This document shows, one piece after another, positions 32,066-32,203 of a DNA stretch of 32,203 nucleotides. The notes beneath the pieces are model-generated. The model was not told the DNA's origin. It did not search any database and saw nothing but the letters and a program-made list of their open reading frames with translations. The stretch is from Sulfuricurvum sp. (GTDB lineage Bacteria; Campylobacterota; Campylobacteria; Campylobacterales; Sulfurimonadaceae): the NCBI GenBank assembly GCA_024637295.1, contig JAGXFL010000010.1, positions 1 through 32,203 of the forward strand, in the 5' to 3' direction. A program made the position numbers and the translations under genes. Positions within the stretch are counted from its first letter, which is position 1, and every line of letters starts with the position of its first letter.

Positions 32066-32203
32066 ATGGCAGCTACAGTAAACGGAACAGTTAAATGGTT
32101 CAACAGTGAAAAAGGTTTTGGATTTATCCAACAAGACAACGGAGACAAAGATTTGTTCGTACATTTCCGTCAAATTAACCACACTGGTTATGGTCGTGTT
32201 TCT
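32066..32203 (+). CDS. Cold-shock domain protein, 5' part
   Basis: The first 46 codons of a CspA-type protein that binds single-stranded nucleic acid; the gene runs off the window. The sequence begins [20 protein letters not shown] and contains RNP1 KGFGFI and RNP2 LFVHF, with HTGYGRVS at the edge where the family has a similar stretch. A complete protein would be about 65-75 residues. It stands behind its own promoter and a long leader. Confidence 0.96.
   Translation, partial: MAATVNGTVKWFNSEKGFGFIQQDNGDKDLFVHFRQINHTGYGRVS

Noticed and set aside
1-32203. CRISPR arrays, tRNA or rRNA genes, prophage genes
   Set aside because: No regularly spaced repeats, no cloverleaf-like sequence and no phage structural or integrase genes were seen on either strand.

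Overview
The window looks like chromosomal DNA of a free-living Campylobacterota bacterium (formerly Epsilonproteobacteria), closest in flavour to Sulfuricurvum or Sulfurimonas. The signs are a CheV-CheA(REC)-CheW chemotaxis block, an ArsRS-type two-component pair with the sensor signature LFLRNIMHELKTPI, an HspR-type HAIR element before clpB, dense gene packing with many 1-20 bp overlaps, and moderate GC (about 40 percent by eye). Genus is inference; no rRNA or other marker is present.

Layout. 1-142: rpmH (L34) on the minus strand with its promoter. 285-6010: a small unknown + strand protein, then clpB followed by a tetraheme cytochrome c (minus, behind a HAIR-controlled promoter), a DUF445 membrane protein, an unknown overlapping + strand pair, and a DUF4160/DUF2442 pair. 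6011-6323 is a poor, AT-rich stretch with one doubtful ORF. 6324-22712 is about 16 kb read entirely from the minus strand. In transcription order it holds an OprD-like porin, feoA, feoB, an OmpR-type regulator, its histidine kinase, surE, a TcdA-like E1 enzyme, an EAL-CBS-GGDEF protein, greA, argC, an LpxH-like phosphoesterase, cheV, cheA, cheW and pepP. Two Fur-box-like palindromes lie before the porin, so porin and FeoAB probably form one iron-controlled unit. 22861-26146: a CDP-alcohol phosphatidyltransferase, a RelE/RHH toxin-antitoxin cassette, rmuC, a YchJ protein and a cupin. 26302-29997: rho-murI-dnaX, coupled in one operon. 30001-31823: an OvoA-C-like methyltransferase and an ADP-ribosylglycohydrolase-like protein (minus). 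32066-32203: the start of a cold-shock protein behind a long leader.

The most striking structure is the toxin-antitoxin cassette. It is bounded by a perfect 40 bp direct repeat (23378-23417 and 24013-24052). One copy supplies the 3' end of the phosphatidyltransferase gene and the other the 3' end of rmuC. The simplest reading is that these two convergent genes once overlapped at their 3' ends. A 595 bp toxin-antitoxin segment then entered with duplication of the overlap, leaving both proteins intact. No integrase or transposase is present. A REP-like palindrome sits just inside the left edge, and three TATTCA repeats in 10 bp register sit just inside the right edge, before the antitoxin.

Other regulatory signals are a HAIR-like operator over the clpB -35 box, three TATGACG/CGTCATA boxes in the cupin-rho intergenic region, and a promoter plus hairpin at the start of the cold-shock leader. 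All calls were made by reading the sequence. Family names are by recognition of motifs, not by database search.
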